Below, piece by piece: positions 60,984 through 64,000 of a DNA stretch of 64,000 nucleotides. Source of the stretch: Bradyrhizobium manausense. Lineage in GTDB: Bacteria; Pseudomonadota; Alphaproteobacteria; Rhizobiales; Xanthobacteraceae. Every line of letters starts with the position of its first letter. The first letter of the stretch is position 1. The notes beneath the pieces were generated by a model. It was not told where the DNA came from. It saw only the letters and a list, made by a program, of their open reading frames with translations, and ran no database searches. Position numbers and translations under genes: made by a program. The stretch spans positions 186,001 to 250,000 of the forward strand of contig NZ_JAFCKB010000005.1 of assembly GCF_018130615.1 (NCBI RefSeq). Direction: 5' to 3'.

Positions 60984-61001
60984 TTCACGAATGTGAAATT
61001 C
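60984..61001. promoter_or_regulatory. candidate IclR operator in the divergent region
   Basis: TTCAC-GAAT-GTGAA is a 5-bp perfect inverted repeat at 60984-60997, about 29 bases upstream of the IclR start codon and about 90 bases before the SDR gene. It includes ATGTGAAATTC (60991-61001), also found at 55281. Confidence 0.5.
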
Positions 61002-61085
61002 CGCGTCTCGCATGAATTATATTTGGTTTGCGCCAACTGCACATGACAAGGTGCCTTCAGTCAAGGCCAACAGAGACTGGCCGCG

Positions 61086-61859
61086 GTGGAGGGCGTCTTG
61101 GAAGGCGGCAGGTTGAAGGGGCGGGTGGCGCTCGTCACGGGCGGAGGCGGTGGTATCGGCCGCGCTATCGCGGAAGCTTTTGCCGGCGAGGGCGCGGCGG
61201 TCGGAGTGCTTGACCTGAAGGCGGAGGTGGCGGAAGCCGCGGCGCGCGACATCGTCGCGGCTGGCGGTCGGGCGCTGGCGATCGTCGGCAATGCGGGAGC
61301 GCGAGCCGACGTCTTTGCTGCGGTCGACCGCCTTGTTTCGGCCTTCGGGCCGCCCACCATTCTGGTGAACAACGCAATGTGGAATCGGTACGGTCCGCTC
61401 GAGCAGCAGACCGAGGACATGATCAGCCGGATGATCGATGTCGGCCTGAAGGGCGTGATCTGGGGCTATCAGGCGGTGCTGGAGCCAATGACGGCAGCCG
61501 GCGGCGGAGCGATCGTGAATATCGGATCGCCATCGGCGGTGCTCGCGATGGCGAATGGCGTGATGTACAGCGCGGTGAAGGCCGCTGTGGCGGGCGCAAC
61601 GCGCTCCGCGGCGGCTGAGTTTGGGCCGCGTAGGATTCGTGTCAATGCTATCGCGCCGGGGCCGACGCGGACGGATGGCGCGAACCGCGTCGTCAGCGCG
61701 GAGGCATGGGAGCGACGTCGCGCGCGCGTCCCGATCGGCCGTCTCGGTGAGCCGCGGGACGTAGCGAATGCGGCCGTATTTCTTGCAAGCGACGAAGCGA
61801 GCTTCATCACCGGCGACATGCTGTTCGTCGACGGAGGGATTACCTACGCGTTTTCTTGA
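61086..61859 (+). CDS. short-chain dehydrogenase/reductase
   Basis: 257 residues, classical SDR. VALVTGGGGGIGRAIAEAF is the NAD(P)-binding TGxxxGxG; ILVNNAMWNRYG corresponds to NNAG; the catalytic residues lie in IVNIGSPSAV (Ser) and YSAVKAAV (Tyr-xxx-Lys). The start is uncertain: GTG at 61086, or TTG at 61098, which has GGAGGGC just before it. It is divergent from the IclR regulator and followed by a binding protein. Substrate unknown; a hydroxyacyl or cyclic alcohol is possible. Confidence 0.88.
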   Translation: MEGVLEGGRLKGRVALVTGGGGGIGRAIAEAFAGEGAAVGVLDLKAEVAEAAARDIVAAGGRALAIVGNAGARADVFAAVDRLVSAFGPPTILVNNAMWNRYGPLEQQTEDMISRMIDVGLKGVIWGYQAVLEPMTAAGGGAIVNIGSPSAVLAMANGVMYSAVKAAVAGATRSAAAEFGPRRIRVNAIAPGPTRTDGANRVVSAEAWERRRARVPIGRLGEPRDVANAAVFLASDEASFITGDMLFVDGGITYAFS

Positions 61860-61938
61860 GCGCGCAATGACTGATTTTGTCCGCCCGCCACAACAAAAAC
61901 ATGGGCGAAACCCGCGGACCATGGGGAGGAAGAAGCAA

Positions 61939-63168
61939 ATGAGACTATCGGCTGCCTTTGTCGCCGCTATGGCGATCTTCTCGAGTGCAATATCGATCGC
62001 CGCAGCACCGGTCATGGCACAGGGAATTTCCGGGGACGTCATCAAGATCGGCGTCATGAACGACCAGACTGGTCCCTATTCCGACAATTGCGGACCAGGT
62101 TCGGTTGCAGCCGCGCGGCTTGCCGTCAGCGACTTTGGCGGCGCCATTGGTGGCAAGAAGATCGAGCTCGTCGTGGCCGACGACCAGAACAAGCCGGATA
62201 TTGGTGTTTCCATAGCGTTGCGCTGGCTCGATAACGAGGGCGTGGATGCGATTGTCGGCTGCTCGGCATCTTCGATCGCGCTCGGCGTGCAAGACGTCAT
62301 GAAGAATAGGAAGAAGCCATATCTTCTGGCGGGAACGGCGGCTTCGGTCTTCACCAACGAGAAATGCTCGCCGATGACGACGCAATGGGCGATGGACACT
62401 TATGCGCTGCCGAAGGCGACGGTGAAGTCGCTCCTGGCGCGAGGGCTCGACACCTGGTTCTTCGTCACCGTCGACTATTCGTTCGGCAAGGCCTGGCAGG
62501 CCGATACAACCAAATTCATCACGGCCGATGGTGGCAAGGTCGTAGGTTCGGTACTGCATCCGCTCAATTCGCCGGATTTGTCCTCGTTCCTGCTCACTGC
62601 ACAATCGAGCGGAGCGAAGGTCATTGCGTTGGCGAATTCCGGATCGGACTTTGCCAACGCCATGAAGCAGGCACAGGAATTCGGGCTGACGGAGAAGCAG
62701 CAGCTCGCACCATTGGGACTAATGATCAATCAGACGCATAGCATCGGCCTGCAGCCGCTGCAGAACGTGCGCCTGAGCACGCCTTTCTACTGGGACATGA
62801 CGGACGAAACGCGGGCCTTCGCCAAGCGCTATCAGGCGGCATTCAGCGGCCGGATCCCGAACGAAGCGCAGGCGAGCACTTACAGCGCCGTGACACACTA
62901 TCTCAAGGCGATCGCCGCGACGCAGACCGATGAAGGCGAGGCGGTGATGCGGCAGATGAAGGCCACGCCCGTCAATGATTTCGAAATGAAGAATGTCAGC
63001 ATCCGCGCCGACGGCCAGGTGATGCGGCCGCTCTATGCCGCTCGCATCAAGACACCGGCTGAATCCAAATATCCCTACGACTACTATGAGATCACCGGGA
63101 CTATTTCGGCCGATGATGCCTGGCGACCGGCGTCGGAAAGCGTCTGCGAACTCTTGAAGACGCAGTGA
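61939..63168 (+). CDS. ABC transporter substrate-binding protein, branched-chain/aromatic acid type
   Basis: 409 residues with a signal peptide (LSAAFVAAMAIFSSAISIAAAPVMA). DVIKIGVMNDQTGPYSDNCGPG begins the HAAT receptor fold; ALRWLDNEGVDAIVGCSASSIALGVQ and AGTAASVFTNEKCSPMTTQW form the ligand cleft. GGGAGGAAG precedes the ATG at 61939; another in-frame ATG at 61921 is possible. It differs from the other two receptors of the window. It might feed the acid used by the nearby acyl-CoA operon, with transporter genes elsewhere. Confidence 0.88.
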   Translation: MRLSAAFVAAMAIFSSAISIAAAPVMAQGISGDVIKIGVMNDQTGPYSDNCGPGSVAAARLAVSDFGGAIGGKKIELVVADDQNKPDIGVSIALRWLDNEGVDAIVGCSASSIALGVQDVMKNRKKPYLLAGTAASVFTNEKCSPMTTQWAMDTYALPKATVKSLLARGLDTWFFVTVDYSFGKAWQADTTKFITADGGKVVGSVLHPLNSPDLSSFLLTAQSSGAKVIALANSGSDFANAMKQAQEFGLTEKQQLAPLGLMINQTHSIGLQPLQNVRLSTPFYWDMTDETRAFAKRYQAAFSGRIPNEAQASTYSAVTHYLKAIAATQTDEGEAVMRQMKATPVNDFEMKNVSIRADGQVMRPLYAARIKTPAESKYPYDYYEITGTISADDAWRPASESVCELLKTQ

Positions 63169-63264
63169 GTTCCGAGACGGGCCGGTGGGATAGCCCCCTT
63201 ACCGTCCTCGCGTGCCCTTGGCGGCGGCGAGATGACGCGAGGTAAGCGCGACGGGAAACCCTTG

Positions 63265-64000
63265 ATGGCGTTGCAGGTGAGCAGGGTGTCGACGACGGCC
63301 GCGCAGCTTGGCGAAAGTCCCCTCTGGGATGTTGCGCGGCAACGGCTCTACTGGGTTGACGGCGTGTCACGCCGGATCAGCTCTTATGAGCCCGAGCGCG
63401 GAACCGCGCGGCACTGGGACGTGCCGTCCATGGTGGGCTCGGTTGGTCTTTGCGAGGATGACCATCTCGTCGTGGCGCTCGCAGACGGCATCTACCTGCT
63501 CGATCTCGATACCGGCGAACTAACGCCTCTTTTTCAGCCTGCTCCACTTGATCCACGCGTTCGCTTCAATGACGGCAAGGTCGATCGCTGGGGGCGGTTC
63601 GTTTGCGGTACCATGGGTGTTCATGCCGAGCCGCTGGGCCAGCTCTTCTGCTTCCACGCGGCCGCCCCGCCCAAGGCTCTCGCCCACAATATTCGTATCT
63701 CGAACGCGATTTGCTTCAGTCCTGATGGCCGAACCATGTACTTCGCGGACAGCCTTGATCGCGCGATCCGCGCCTACCGCTACGGACCGGGCGACGAGTT
63801 CGATCCGGAGCCACGGATTGTCATCGACACCGCGCCGTATCAGTCGGGGCCCGACGGCGCAACGGTCGACAGTGACGGCTGTCTTTGGGTCGCACTCGTG
63901 CAGGTCGGCAAGATCGCGCGGTTCACCCCACAAGGCAGGCTCGATCGGCTCATCGACGCGCCCACGGACCTGCCGTCATCCGTTGCCTTTGGCGGCCCGT
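63265..64000 (+). CDS. SMP-30/gluconolactonase family protein, partial at window end
   Basis: At least 245 residues before the window ends. AAQLGESPLWDVARQRLYWVDGV carries the metal-site Glu, VRFNDGKVDRWGRFVCGTM the Asn-Asp motif and ISNAICFSPDGRTMYFADSLD the third site. It has the typical start of mammalian SMP-30/regucalcin-like lactonases (about 290-300 residues), so about 50 are missing. An earlier ATG at 63232 is in frame. It is the third SMP-30 family gene of the window and the most canonical. Confidence 0.88.
   Translation, partial: MALQVSRVSTTAAQLGESPLWDVARQRLYWVDGVSRRISSYEPERGTARHWDVPSMVGSVGLCEDDHLVVALADGIYLLDLDTGELTPLFQPAPLDPRVRFNDGKVDRWGRFVCGTMGVHAEPLGQLFCFHAAAPPKALAHNIRISNAICFSPDGRTMYFADSLDRAIRAYRYGPGDEFDPEPRIVIDTAPYQSGPDGATVDSDGCLWVALVQVGKIARFTPQGRLDRLIDAPTDLPSSVAFGGP

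Overview
The window is high-GC (roughly 63-65 %) alphaproteobacterial chromosome, most like Bradyrhizobium or a close relative (Nitrobrevibacterial/Bradyrhizobiaceae type). The reasons are the dense set of solute-binding-protein transport genes, a Gly/Tyr-rich secreted protein, palindromic CTCTCCCGC repeats, a Nia-like metal ATPase and the codon use. This assignment is inference from gene content; no database was searched. There is no rRNA, insertion sequence, CRISPR array or phage module. The only RNA gene is tRNA-Lys(CTT).

Layout. (1) 1-29.7 kb is metabolic and transport DNA. It holds a CmcJ/NvfI-type oxidoreductase, an RlpA-like protein, a Gfo/Idh/MocA dehydrogenase, a CUT2 sugar ABC transporter (5.9-10.7 kb), an alpha/beta hydrolase, a branched-chain-amino-acid-type ABC operon with two paralogous binding proteins and a fused LivG-LivF ATPase (13-18.9 kb), a kdsB(frameshifted)-GNAT-ddl cluster, a phosphoesterase-like protein, two SMP-30 family proteins, leuA preceded by a leucine-rich leader peptide, an orphan TRAP binding protein and an LTXXQ protein. 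(2) 29.8-36.7 kb starts at tRNA-Lys and holds a TetR regulator with three matching operators, two membrane proteins, a P1B-5 (Nia-like) metal ATPase with a hemerythrin tail, an EF-hand protein and hypothetical genes. (3) 37.0-54.9 kb is a chemosensory island: three paralogous AraC regulators, two soluble globin-fold sensor/MCPs, a ParA, and STAS-cheY-cheA-cheW-mcp-cheW-cheR-cheB, followed by a 599-residue MCP-like protein that carries a CheZ-like DxxxQ helix. (4) 55.4-64 kb is an acyl-CoA catabolic operon (AMP ligase, two acyl-CoA dehydrogenases, enoyl-CoA hydratase) opposite an IclR regulator, then an SDR, a binding protein and an SMP-30 gene cut off by the window end.

The most notable signal is in region 3. 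Six copies of a 36-bp element, each two direct repeats of a 16-mer close to TATCCGGATTNCGCAA with an exact 20-bp period, sit between the regulators and the chemosensory genes. Two copies lie 9 bp upstream of a matching -10-like hexamer, one before the first globin sensor and one before the STAS-che operon. This suggests that the AraC paralogues turn on a dedicated, probably cytoplasmic, chemosensory array. One globin sensor keeps the heme-ligating His and the other has lost it. No CheD, second CheY, conventional CheZ or flagellar gene is present here.
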